From: Microbacterium lacus
GTDB taxonomy: Bacteria > Actinomycetota > Actinomycetes > Actinomycetales > Microbacteriaceae
Reading direction: 5' to 3'
Length of the DNA: 64,000 bases
Assembly: GCF_039531105.1 (NCBI RefSeq)
Contig: NZ_BAAAPK010000001.1
Location: forward strand, 1,426,001-1,490,000
Shown here: piece by piece, positions 1 through 7,671 of the stretch
Position numbering within the stretch: the first letter of the stretch is position 1
Layout: every line of letters starts with the position of its first letter
Notes under the pieces: model-generated
Seen by the model: the letters and a program-made list of their open reading frames with translations, nothing else
Database searches by the model: none
Told to the model about the DNA's origin: nothing
Made by a program: the position numbers and the translations under genes

Positions 1-2
1 CC

Positions 3-677
3 CGCACGCTCAAGGCGACTCTGGAAGGCGGCATCGACCGCGCGCTCATGATCGGGAGCGTCTGGGCCCTCGTCGCGATCGGTTTCGTGTCGGTCGCCCG
101 GGAAGGCATCGAGACGACGCTCCTGCTGTGGTCGATGGTGCAGTCTTTCGGAGACGCCCCGGCCGCGCTCCTGGGTGCCCTGCTCGGCCTCCTCACCGCT
201 GTCGTCCTCGGCTGGCTGCTCGCCCGCGGCATGCTCCGGCTCGACCTGCGGCGTTTCTTCCTGTGGACCGGCGCCTTCCTGATCATCGTCGCCGCAGGCG
301 TCCTGGCCTACGCGGTGCATGACCTCCAGGAGGGCGGCGTGCTTCCCGGGCCCTTCGGGGCGCTCGCTCCGACCGACCCCGCGACGGGCGTCGTCGCGGT
401 CGGCCTCGCCGGCTTCCCGTTCGGCTGGGCTTTCGACGTCACCGCGCAGATCGCCCCGGGATCGCCCCTCGCCGCGGTCCTGCAGGCCGCCGTCGGCTTC
501 ATGCCGCAGATGACCTGGCTGCAGGTGATCGCCTGGGTGCTGTACGTCGCGATCGTCGGGACGTTCTTCGTCCGCGGCGCTCGACCCCGCCGCACCCCGG
601 TGCAGGCCGACCAGACTCCCGAAGCCGCGACGCCGGCATCCGTTCCGACCTCCTCCCTACCGCTTGGAGCCGCATGA
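3..677 (+). CDS. efeU: EfeU-type ferrous/ferric iron permease (FTR1 family), 5' end outside window
   Basis: C-terminal 224 codons of an FTR1/EfeU membrane permease that moves iron across the cytoplasmic membrane. The frame is open from base 3, so the true start lies upstream; the ATG at 48 is internal. The visible part has an R-E-G-I-E motif, which matches the REXXE iron-binding signature of the family, followed by several hydrophobic segments and a polar Pro/Thr-rich tail. Its TGA overlaps the ATG of efeO by 4 bases (ATGA), so the two are translationally coupled. Known from family: EfeU works with EfeO and EfeB, both of which follow. The permease identity is secure; only the N-terminus is missing. 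Confidence 0.93.
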   Translation, partial: RTLKATLEGGIDRALMIGSVWALVAIGFVSVAREGIETTLLLWSMVQSFGDAPAALLGALLGLLTAVVLGWLLARGMLRLDLRRFFLWTGAFLIIVAAGVLAYAVHDLQEGGVLPGPFGALAPTDPATGVVAVGLAGFPFGWAFDVTAQIAPGSPLAAVLQAAVGFMPQMTWLQVIAWVLYVAIVGTFFVRGARPRRTPVQADQTPEAATPASVPTSSLPLGAA

Positions 678-1903
678 CCCCCTCCCGCATCCTCGGCGTC
701 GTCGGCGTCGCGGGGCTGACGATCGGCGTGCTCGCCGGATGCGTCGCCAAGACCCCGGCCGCGGCATCCGACACGTTCGCCGTGTCCGCCTCGGACACCG
801 CCTGCGAGGTCTCGGCCGCGACCGCGACGAGCGGAACCGTCGCGTTCGAGGTGACGAACTCGGGCTCCGATGTCACCGAGTTCTACCTGCTCGCCTCCGA
901 CGGGCTGCGCATCGTCGGCGAGGCGGAGAACATCGCCCCCGGCGCTTCGCGCACCCTGACCGTCGTCGCGCAGCCCGGGGAATACGTCACGGTGTGCAAG
1001 CCCGGCATGGTGGGCGACGGCGTCGGTCGGGCGGCGTTCACGGTGTCGGGCGAGAAAGTGCAGATCGACGGGCCGGATGCCGAGCAGAAGCAGCAGGCCG
1101 TCGACCTCTACGCCGCCTTCGTGAAGGACCAGGTCTCCCAGCTCGTGCCGCAGGTCGACGCGTTCGTCACCGCGTACGAGCGCGGCGACGACGAGACCGC
1201 CCGTGCCGCCTACCCGCAGGTGCGGGCGTACTACGAGCGCATCGAACCCATCGCCGAGGCGCTGGGCGACCTCGACCCGCGCATCGACTACCGAGAAGTG
1301 GATGCCGTCGCCGAGGGCCTCGAGTGGACCGGGTTCCACCGCATCGAGAAGGACCTCTGGGTGCCGGCGCAGGATGCCCTCAACGCCGACGGCGAGACCC
1401 CGGCGTGGCAGGGCTGGGCGCCGTCGACGACGCAGGAGCGCGCCGCATACGGTGACCAGCTCATCGCGGACGTGGCCGAGCTCTACGACTACGTGCACTC
1501 CGGTCAGTTCGAGGAGGTGCTGGACGCGCAGGGCGTCGCGGGCCTCAGCAACGGCGCGATCGCGCTGCTGGACGAGGTCGCGACCGGCAAGATCTCCGGC
1601 GAGGAGGACTGGTGGTCGGGGACCGACCTCTGGGATTTCGCGGCGAACGTGGAGGGGTCGAAGATGGCCTTCTCGCTCGTGGAGGAGTTCGCGGCGGGCA
1701 AGGGCGAGGACGGTGCCGCACTGGTCGCCGAGATCGACGCGGGCTATGCGGCACTGGAGGCGTCGCTCGCCGCCCACGGTTCGCTCGCGAGCGGATTCGT
1801 CGGCTATTCCGCGCTGACGGATGCCGACAAGCGCGAGTTCACCGATCTGATCAACGCGCTCGCCGAGCCGCTGTCCCAGCTCACCGTCACCGTCCTGGAC
1901 TGA
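674..1903 (+). CDS. efeO: EfeO iron-uptake lipoprotein: cupredoxin plus M75 (imelysin-like) domain
   Basis: 409 aa extracytoplasmic iron-binding component of EfeUOB. The N-terminus is a lipoprotein signal with lipobox L-A-G-C (Cys23). A cupredoxin-like domain (about residues 30-130) precedes a helical M75 domain (about 150-405) carrying the H-R-I-E form of the HXXE metal motif near residue 222. Full length for the two-domain EfeO class. Start is the ATG inside the efeU stop (ATGA overlap). The family is thought to capture iron, and perhaps copper as oxidant, and deliver it to EfeU. It is anchored to the outer face of the membrane. Confidence 0.94.
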   Translation: MTPSRILGVVGVAGLTIGVLAGCVAKTPAAASDTFAVSASDTACEVSAATATSGTVAFEVTNSGSDVTEFYLLASDGLRIVGEAENIAPGASRTLTVVAQPGEYVTVCKPGMVGDGVGRAAFTVSGEKVQIDGPDAEQKQQAVDLYAAFVKDQVSQLVPQVDAFVTAYERGDDETARAAYPQVRAYYERIEPIAEALGDLDPRIDYREVDAVAEGLEWTGFHRIEKDLWVPAQDALNADGETPAWQGWAPSTTQERAAYGDQLIADVAELYDYVHSGQFEEVLDAQGVAGLSNGAIALLDEVATGKISGEEDWWSGTDLWDFAANVEGSKMAFSLVEEFAAGKGEDGAALVAEIDAGYAALEASLAAHGSLASGFVGYSALTDADKREFTDLINALAEPLSQLTVTVLD

Positions 1904-1904
1904 C

Positions 1905-3176
1905 GTGTCGGAGGAGGACGAGGGTCTGAGCCGGCGGGGTCTCCTGGGGCTGGTGGGCGCCGGCGCCGCCGGGCTCGCGGTCGGCGCGAGTGCCGGGATC
2001 GCCGGAGGGATGGCGATCGCGCGCGCGGAGGCCGCCGAGGACGCCGGGTCCGACGACGACTTCTTCGGCGCACATCAGGCGGGGATCACCACGCCGGTGC
2101 AGGACCACATGCATTTCGCGGCGTTCGACATGATGGCGCGCACCGATCGCGCCGACCTCATCTCCCTTCTGCAGGACTGGTCGTATGCCGCGTCGCGCAT
2201 GACCCGCGGCCTCGAGGTGAGTGCCACCGGCGCCGTGGGCGGATCGCCCGAGGCGCCGCCGGACGACACGGGCGAAGCCCTGGGCCTCGGCGCGAACGGA
2301 CTCACGATCACGTTCGGCTTCGGGCCGACCCTGTTCGACAGCGACGGTGTCGACCGGTACGGCATCGGGGCGCAGCGACCGGCGTCCCTCACGAAGCTGC
2401 CGGCCTTCCTCGGCGACGACCTGGACCCCGAGTCCTCCGGCGGCGACCTGTGCATCCAGGCGTGCGCCGACGATCCGCAGGTCGCGGTGCACGCGATCCG
2501 CAATCTGAGCCGCATCGCTTTCGGCCGGGCGAAGATCCGCTGGTCGCAGATGGGCTTCGGGCGGACGTCCCGCACGACCTCAGCACAGCAGACGCCGCGC
2601 AACCTCTTCGGATACAAGGACGGCACGGCGAACATCCTGGCCGACGATCGCGAGGCGCTCGCCGAGCACGTGTGGGTGGCGGCATCCGATTCGCCCGCGT
2701 GGATGGCGGGCGGCTCGTACCTCGTCGCCCGCAAGATCGCGATGCTGATCGAGACGTGGGATCGCGTGCGCCTGTCCGAGCAGGACGCGATCGTCGGGCG
2801 TGACAAGGGTGCGGGTGCTCCGCTCTCCGGCGGCGACGAGTTCACCGAGCCCGATCTGCAGGCCGTCGACGCCGCCGGCGCGCCGGTGATCCCGGCGCGC
2901 AGTCACGTCCGCCTCGCGCATCCCGACATGAACGGCGGCGTGCGCCTGCTGCGTCGTGGCTACAACTTCGTGGACGGCAACAACGATCTCGGCCGACTGG
3001 ATGCCGGGTTGTTCTTCCTGTCGTACCAGCGCTCGCCCGAGCAGTTCGTCACGATCCAGCGCGCCCTGTCGACCGACGCGATGAACGAGTACGTGCGCCA
3101 CGTCGGCTCGGGGCTGTGGGCGGTCCCTCCCGGGGCCGCGCCCGGTTCGTACGTCGGCGCGGGTCTGTTCGGCTGA
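1905..3176 (+). CDS. efeB: EfeB Dyp-type haem peroxidase, Tat-exported
   Basis: 423 aa, GTG start one base after the efeO stop. The N-terminus carries a twin-arginine signal (S-R-R-G at residues 9-12, then a hydrophobic stretch), so the protein is probably exported folded with its haem. The Dyp signature GXXDG is seen as G-Y-K-D-G near residue 236, and a His-containing R-L-A-H-P segment near residue 338 fits the proximal haem ligand region. In EfeUOB systems EfeB oxidises ferrous iron or handles haem at the cell surface before uptake. It ends one base before the convergent acyltransferase gene, with no obvious terminator between them. Confidence 0.94.
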   Translation: MSEEDEGLSRRGLLGLVGAGAAGLAVGASAGIAGGMAIARAEAAEDAGSDDDFFGAHQAGITTPVQDHMHFAAFDMMARTDRADLISLLQDWSYAASRMTRGLEVSATGAVGGSPEAPPDDTGEALGLGANGLTITFGFGPTLFDSDGVDRYGIGAQRPASLTKLPAFLGDDLDPESSGGDLCIQACADDPQVAVHAIRNLSRIAFGRAKIRWSQMGFGRTSRTTSAQQTPRNLFGYKDGTANILADDREALAEHVWVAASDSPAWMAGGSYLVARKIAMLIETWDRVRLSEQDAIVGRDKGAGAPLSGGDEFTEPDLQAVDAAGAPVIPARSHVRLAHPDMNGGVRLLRRGYNFVDGNNDLGRLDAGLFFLSYQRSPEQFVTIQRALSTDAMNEYVRHVGSGLWAVPPGAAPGSYVGAGLFG

Positions 3177-3177
3177 C

Positions 3178-4386
3178 TCAGCCGTTCTGCCGCGGATCGG
3201 CCGGGCGCCGCGGCGCGCGCGGCACTTCGCGCGGGCGCCGTGATCCGGTCGGGTCCGAGCGACGGCCCTCGCGCCGCGCGAGCGTCGCGTCGGCGAACAG
3301 CCAGCCCGGCCGCGGCTCGACGAGCGGGCGGAAGACCGTCCGCACAGGCTTGGTGGCGAGCCCCAGGGCGATGAGCACCGAGGCGATGATCACGACGGGG
3401 AGCCAGAACCAGGTGGGGTCGAGATCGCGCAGGACGCCGGATTCCCGGAACGGATACAGCACGAACGAGTGCAGCAGGTAGACGTACATCGTGTACTGGC
3501 CGAAGTGCGTCCACCAGTGCGTGCGGCGCGGCAGCAGGGCGAAGAACGCCGCCGACAGCACGAGGGCGATCGCCATGAGCGCCAGTCGGACGCCGCCGGC
3601 CCACCACTCGGTCCCGCCGATCGAGGAGTAGTTCTGGTCGTAGAACAGCCACTGCCGCAGATCGATCTCGCGCCACACGTCTGCGAACAGCCACGCGATC
3701 ACGCCGGCGCCGCCGAGCACCGCCGCTGCGGCGGCGAACACCCACCACGGCCGATCGCGCAGGAGGCGCAGGCGCTCGACGATCTCGCGGTCGCGCAGCC
3801 ACCACCCCAGTGCGAAGAACGGCAACAGTCCGAGCGTGCGCGACAGCGACAGCGTGGAGTCGATGTTCGGCAGGTAGCCGGCGCCGATCGAGATCAGCAC
3901 GGTCCACAGCAGCGGCCAGCGCAGCAGAGCCAGGTACGGCAGGATCAGCCGGAAGATCCCGAGCGCGAGCAGGAACCACAGCGTCCATGACGGCTGCGTC
4001 AGGTTCGGGTTCGCCTGGCCCTCGACGAGCCACTTCGTGAGCGTCCAGAGGGCCTCGAAGATCACGTAGGGCACGAGGATGTCGGTGATCACCCGGGCCA
4101 TTTGACGCGATCCCGGCGCGTCCGACTTCGAGAAGTAGCCCGAGATGATCGCGAACGCCGGCATGTGGAAGGCGTAGATCAGCAGATACAGACCGAGGGC
4201 CGTGTCGGAGTCGTAGATCAGGCGCTGCGAGGCGTGGCCCAGGACGACGAGCACGATGCACGCGAAGCGCGCGTTGTCCCAGAACGGCACGCGGCGCTTG
4301 GGGCGGGGTACGCCGATCTTGCCGGTCGCGGCCGGCGGGGCGGATGCCGCGCTCTGCGGGGCGGGGGCGTTCGTGGAATCAGTCAT
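3178..4386 (-). CDS. Membrane acyltransferase (acyltransferase family 3, fucose 4-O-acetylase-like)
   Basis: 402 aa multi-pass membrane protein with about ten hydrophobic segments. The first segment holds an R-F-A-C-I-V-L-V-V-L-G-H motif, typical of acyltransferase-3 proteins where the His is needed for acyl transfer. Such enzymes O-acetylate cell-surface sugars or lipids; the acceptor cannot be told from sequence. The start chosen (ATG at 4386) gives the usual short polar N-terminus; a longer frame upstream would cross the divergent promoter. The C-terminal 45 residues are Arg/Pro-rich and probably disordered and cytoplasmic. It stands alone, convergent with efeB and divergent from the flavin monooxygenase. 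Confidence 0.8.
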   Translation of the reverse strand: MTDSTNAPAPQSAASAPPAATGKIGVPRPKRRVPFWDNARFACIVLVVLGHASQRLIYDSDTALGLYLLIYAFHMPAFAIISGYFSKSDAPGSRQMARVITDILVPYVIFEALWTLTKWLVEGQANPNLTQPSWTLWFLLALGIFRLILPYLALLRWPLLWTVLISIGAGYLPNIDSTLSLSRTLGLLPFFALGWWLRDREIVERLRLLRDRPWWVFAAAAAVLGGAGVIAWLFADVWREIDLRQWLFYDQNYSSIGGTEWWAGGVRLALMAIALVLSAAFFALLPRRTHWWTHFGQYTMYVYLLHSFVLYPFRESGVLRDLDPTWFWLPVVIIASVLIALGLATKPVRTVFRPLVEPRPGWLFADATLARREGRRSDPTGSRRPREVPRAPRRPADPRQNG

Positions 4387-4411
4387 GACGGCGCTCGCCA
4401 CACTATCCCGG

Positions 4412-4458
4412 GAATAGATTCGACGTGACGGTGTTCTACCGAATACATTCATCTGAAT
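4412..4458. promoter_or_regulatory. AT-rich dyads between divergent genes (possible operator)
   Basis: Two copies of GAATA-N-ATTC (4412-4421 and 4441-4450), 29 bp apart, and an overlapping perfect inverted repeat ATTCA-TC-TGAAT (4447-4458) sit between the acyltransferase and the monooxygenase start at 4499. In a 70% GC background such AT-rich symmetric sites stand out and look like a repressor or activator site. The regulator is not identified; no regulator gene lies next to them. Confidence 0.4.
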
Positions 4459-4498
4459 AGAAACGGATGCCACCGGCATCCTGAACCGGAGAGCGATC

Positions 4499-5725
4499 GT
4501 GAACGACACCACACCCCAGATGCAGTTCGGCATCTTCACCGTGAGCGACATCACGGAAGACCCGACGACCGGCCGGACGCCGAGTGAGGCGGAGAAGATC
4601 CGCAACACGATCACGGTCGCCAAGCACGCGGAGGAGGTCGGACTCGACGTCTTCGCCCTGGGTGAGCACCACAACCCCCCGTTCTGGTCGTCCTCGCCCA
4701 CGACGACCCTCGCCTACATCGCGGCCCAGACCGAGCGACTGATCCTCTCGACCTCGACGACGCTGATCACCACGAACGACCCGGTGAAGATCGCCGAGGA
4801 CTACGCGATGCTCCAGCACGTGTCCGGCGGTCGCAACGATCTGATCCTGGGACGCGGCAACACCGGTCCGGTGTACCCATGGTTCGGACAGGACATTCGT
4901 CAGGGGCTCCCGCTCGCGGTCGAGAACTACGCGCTGCTGCACAAGCTGTGGCGCGAGGACGTCGTGGACTGGGAGGGCAAGTTCCGCACGCCGCTGCAGG
5001 GATTCACCTCCACCCCGCGGCCGCTCGATGACGTGCCCCCGTTCGTGTGGCACGGCTCGATCCGCACGCCTGAGATCGCGGAGCAGGCCGCCTATTACGG
5101 CGACGGCTTCTTCGCGAACAACATCTTCTGGCCGTCGGAGCACTACCAGCGGCTCATCACGCTGTACCGCCAGCGCTTCGCGCACTACGGCCACGGCACG
5201 CCCGAGCAGGCGATCGTGGGCCTGGGTGGACAGGTGTTCATGCGGTCCAACAGCCAGGACGCCGTCCGCGAGTTCCGTCCCTACTTCGACAACGCGCCCG
5301 TCTACGGCCACGGTCCCTCGATGGAGGACTTCACCGAGATGACGCCGCTCACGGTGGGCTCGCCGCAGCAGGTGATCGACCGGTACGCCGGGATGCGCGA
5401 CATCTTCGGCGACTACCAGCGCCAGCTCTTCCTGATGGACCACGCCGGGCTTCCGGTCAAGACCGTGCTCGAGCAGCTCGACATCCTGGGCGGGGAGGTC
5501 GTGCCGGTCCTGCGCAAGGAGCTCGCGAAGAACCGTCCGGCCGAGGTTCCCGACGCGCCCACCCACGCCGCCCTCGTCGCGGCGAAGTACGGCGAGCGGG
5601 GGCCGGTGGAGAAGGTCCCGAACGCGAACCGCGGCGACAACCTCACCGGTGGCTCGCCGTACCGTGAGACCGTCTCTGCCGCGGGCTCGTCCTTCGGTGC
5701 CGCCGCGATGCGGAAGGGTGCCTGA
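4499..5725 (+). CDS. LLM-class flavin-dependent monooxygenase (CE1758-like)
   Basis: 408 aa luciferase-like TIM-barrel protein. The early L-G-E-H-H-N segment near residue 55 is typical of FMN-dependent luciferase-like monooxygenases, and the overall look matches the CE1758 subgroup known from Corynebacterium. These enzymes use reduced FMN supplied by a partner reductase to oxidise a small organic substrate with O2. GTG start at 4499 with GGAGAG a suitable distance upstream. The next gene, one base after the stop, encodes an NADPH-dependent FMN reductase of the matching CE1759 type, so the two form a two-component monooxygenase. Substrate unknown. Confidence 0.85.
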   Translation: MNDTTPQMQFGIFTVSDITEDPTTGRTPSEAEKIRNTITVAKHAEEVGLDVFALGEHHNPPFWSSSPTTTLAYIAAQTERLILSTSTTLITTNDPVKIAEDYAMLQHVSGGRNDLILGRGNTGPVYPWFGQDIRQGLPLAVENYALLHKLWREDVVDWEGKFRTPLQGFTSTPRPLDDVPPFVWHGSIRTPEIAEQAAYYGDGFFANNIFWPSEHYQRLITLYRQRFAHYGHGTPEQAIVGLGGQVFMRSNSQDAVREFRPYFDNAPVYGHGPSMEDFTEMTPLTVGSPQQVIDRYAGMRDIFGDYQRQLFLMDHAGLPVKTVLEQLDILGGEVVPVLRKELAKNRPAEVPDAPTHAALVAAKYGERGPVEKVPNANRGDNLTGGSPYRETVSAAGSSFGAAAMRKGA

Positions 5726-5726
5726 G

Positions 5727-6377
5727 ATGACCACGCGACGCATCGCCGTCATCTCGGCGGGGCTGTCCAATCCTTCGTCGACGCGATTGCTCGCCGATCG
5801 CCTGGCGAACGCGACCCTGCGGGCGCTGAGTGAGATCGGCGACGGCATCGAGGCGGAGGTCGACGTGTTCGAGCTGCGTGATTACGCGCACGACATCACG
5901 AACAACCTGCTCACCGGCTTCGCCCCGGCGGCGCTGGAGAGCATGATCAACACCGTCGTGTCGGCGGATGCCGTGATCGCGGTGACCCCGATCTTCTCGA
6001 CGAGCTACTCGGGGCTGTTCAAGTCCTTCATCGACGTGCTCGACCCGAACGCCCTGACCGGCAAGCCGGTGCTGATCGGCGCCAACGCGGGGACGGCGCG
6101 GCACTCGCTCGCGATCGACTACGCGATCCGCCCTCTGTTCACGTACCTGCACGCCGAGCCCGTGTCCACCGGAGTGTTCGCGGCCTCCAGCGATTGGGGC
6201 GCCTCCGGCGACCAGGTCGCCCCGCTCGGTGAGCGCGTCGACCGCGGCGCGCGCGAGCTCGCCGAGGCCATCGCGCGCCGGACGCCCACGACCGAGGCCG
6301 ATCCGTTCGACCCGGCGAACTATCTCGGTGAGGGCCGCTCGTTCGGTCACCTGCTGGGCGGCCTCGCGGGGGAGTGA
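5727..6377 (+). CDS. NAD(P)H-dependent FMN reductase (CE1759-like)
   Basis: 216 aa flavodoxin-fold reductase that should make reduced FMN for the monooxygenase just upstream. The start is the ATG at 5727, one base after the preceding stop; a longer reading frame back to 5649 is only overlap. The N-terminus (A-V-I-S-A-G-L-S-N-P-S-S-T) forms the FMN phosphate loop, and T-P-I-F-S-T-S-Y-S-G near residue 90 is the second flavin-contacting loop of this fold. The tight spacing and matched subfamily argue for one functional unit. A strong hairpin terminator follows. Confidence 0.86.
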   Translation: MTTRRIAVISAGLSNPSSTRLLADRLANATLRALSEIGDGIEAEVDVFELRDYAHDITNNLLTGFAPAALESMINTVVSADAVIAVTPIFSTSYSGLFKSFIDVLDPNALTGKPVLIGANAGTARHSLAIDYAIRPLFTYLHAEPVSTGVFAASSDWGASGDQVAPLGERVDRGARELAEAIARRTPTTEADPFDPANYLGEGRSFGHLLGGLAGE

Positions 6378-6386
6378 CCGCGCTCG

Positions 6387-6416
6387 GGGCGGGGACGACG
6401 CACGTCGTCCCCGCCC
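6387..6416. terminator. Rho-independent-type terminator after the FMN reductase
   Basis: Perfect 13-bp GC-rich stem with a 4-nt loop (6400-6403), 10 bases after the reductase stop. There is no clear T-run, as is common in high-GC actinobacteria. It separates the monooxygenase operon from the following dehydrogenase. Confidence 0.7.
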
Positions 6417-6516
6417 TCGGCTCGTCCGCGTGCGGAACCACGGCGGGACAGGCACCCTGCTGGTACCGTCGGGAGCACGGAGTCGGTTCGGCCCCCGCTG
6501 AGGGAAGAAGACGATC

Positions 6517-7671
6517 ATGACCGCTTCTGCACCGCTGGTTCTGGGGGTCGTCGGCGTCTCGCGCAAACCCGACGAGCGACGGGTCCCGCTCCACCCCGGC
6601 CACCTCGACCGCATTCCCGATGATCTGCGACCGAGCGTGCTGCTGGAGACCGGGTACGGCCACCGTTTCGGCGTGACCGATGACGAGCTGCGTCCTCTGG
6701 TCGGCGGCATCCTGGATCGCACCGCACTGTTCGCGGCGTCCGACGTCCTGCTGCTCCCCAAGCCGCAGCACGAGGACCTGGAGGAGATGCGAGACGGCCA
6801 CGTGCTGTGGGGGTGGCCGCATCTCGTCCAGGACGAGGTGATGACCCAGCTCGCGCTCGACAAGCGGCTGACCGCGATCGCGTTCGAGGCGATGAACCAC
6901 TGGGGCAGCGACGGCACGTTCGGCCTGCACGTGTTCCACCTCAACAACGAGATCGCCGGATACTGCTCCGTGCTGCACGCGCTCCAGCTGTGCGGCTCGA
7001 CCGGAGACTACGGGCGCCGGCTGACCGCGGTCGTCATCGGCTTCGGTGCGACCGCGCGGGGAGCCGTGACGGCTCTGCGCGCACATGGCGTGCACGACGT
7101 GCGCGTCCTCACCAACCGCCGAACGGCGTCCGTCGCCGCTCCGATCCACGCGGCGCAGATGATCCAGTTCGACCACGACGACGGCCCGTACCTGAGCGAG
7201 GTCATCACCGACGACGGGCGCGTGCCGCTGGCCCCGTTCCTCGCCGAGAGCGACATCGTCGTGAACTGCACGCTGCAGGATCCGAACCGCCCGCTGCTGT
7301 ATCTGAAGACCGCGGACCTCGCGGCGTTCCGCCCGGGCAGCCTGATCGTGGACGTCTCGTGCGACGAGGGGATGGGCTTCGAGTGGGCGCGGCCCACGAG
7401 CTTCGCCGATCCGATGTTCACGGTGGGCCGGACCATCAACTACTACGCGGTCGACCACAGCCCCTCATACCTGTGGAACTCCGCGAGCTGGGAGATCAGC
7501 GAAGCGCTCCTGAGCTTCTTGCCGATCGTCATGGGAGGACCGGCGGCCTGGTCGGCCGATGAGACGATCACGCGGGCGATCGAAGTCAGCGACGGCGAGG
7601 TGCGCAACCCCGCGATCCTCGAGTTCCAGAATCGCAGCGCCGACAAGCCCTACCCCATCCGGAGCGCCTAG
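6517..7671 (+). CDS. AlaDH/PNT-family dehydrogenase (N5-(carboxyethyl)ornithine synthase-like)
   Basis: 384 aa. The N-terminal half has the alanine dehydrogenase/transhydrogenase fold (V-S-R-K-P-D-E-R-R-V-P near residue 14 is the substrate-binding start of that family), and the C-terminal half has a Rossmann core with V-I-G-F-G-A-T-A-R-G near residue 172 for NAD(P). The general look matches proteins annotated as N5-(carboxyethyl)ornithine synthase or saccharopine-dehydrogenase-like enzymes, which reductively join an amino acid and a keto acid. The exact substrate is unproven. ATG at 6517 follows a purine-rich GGGAAGAAG site. Its TAG overlaps the TAG of the convergent gene in a shared CTAG (7668-7671). 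Confidence 0.7.
   Translation: MTASAPLVLGVVGVSRKPDERRVPLHPGHLDRIPDDLRPSVLLETGYGHRFGVTDDELRPLVGGILDRTALFAASDVLLLPKPQHEDLEEMRDGHVLWGWPHLVQDEVMTQLALDKRLTAIAFEAMNHWGSDGTFGLHVFHLNNEIAGYCSVLHALQLCGSTGDYGRRLTAVVIGFGATARGAVTALRAHGVHDVRVLTNRRTASVAAPIHAAQMIQFDHDDGPYLSEVITDDGRVPLAPFLAESDIVVNCTLQDPNRPLLYLKTADLAAFRPGSLIVDVSCDEGMGFEWARPTSFADPMFTVGRTINYYAVDHSPSYLWNSASWEISEALLSFLPIVMGGPAAWSADETITRAIEVSDGEVRNPAILEFQNRSADKPYPIRSA

Noticed and set aside
308..1777. 489-codon minus-strand frame opposite efeU/efeO
   Set aside because: Overlaps two well-supported genes and shows no family motif.
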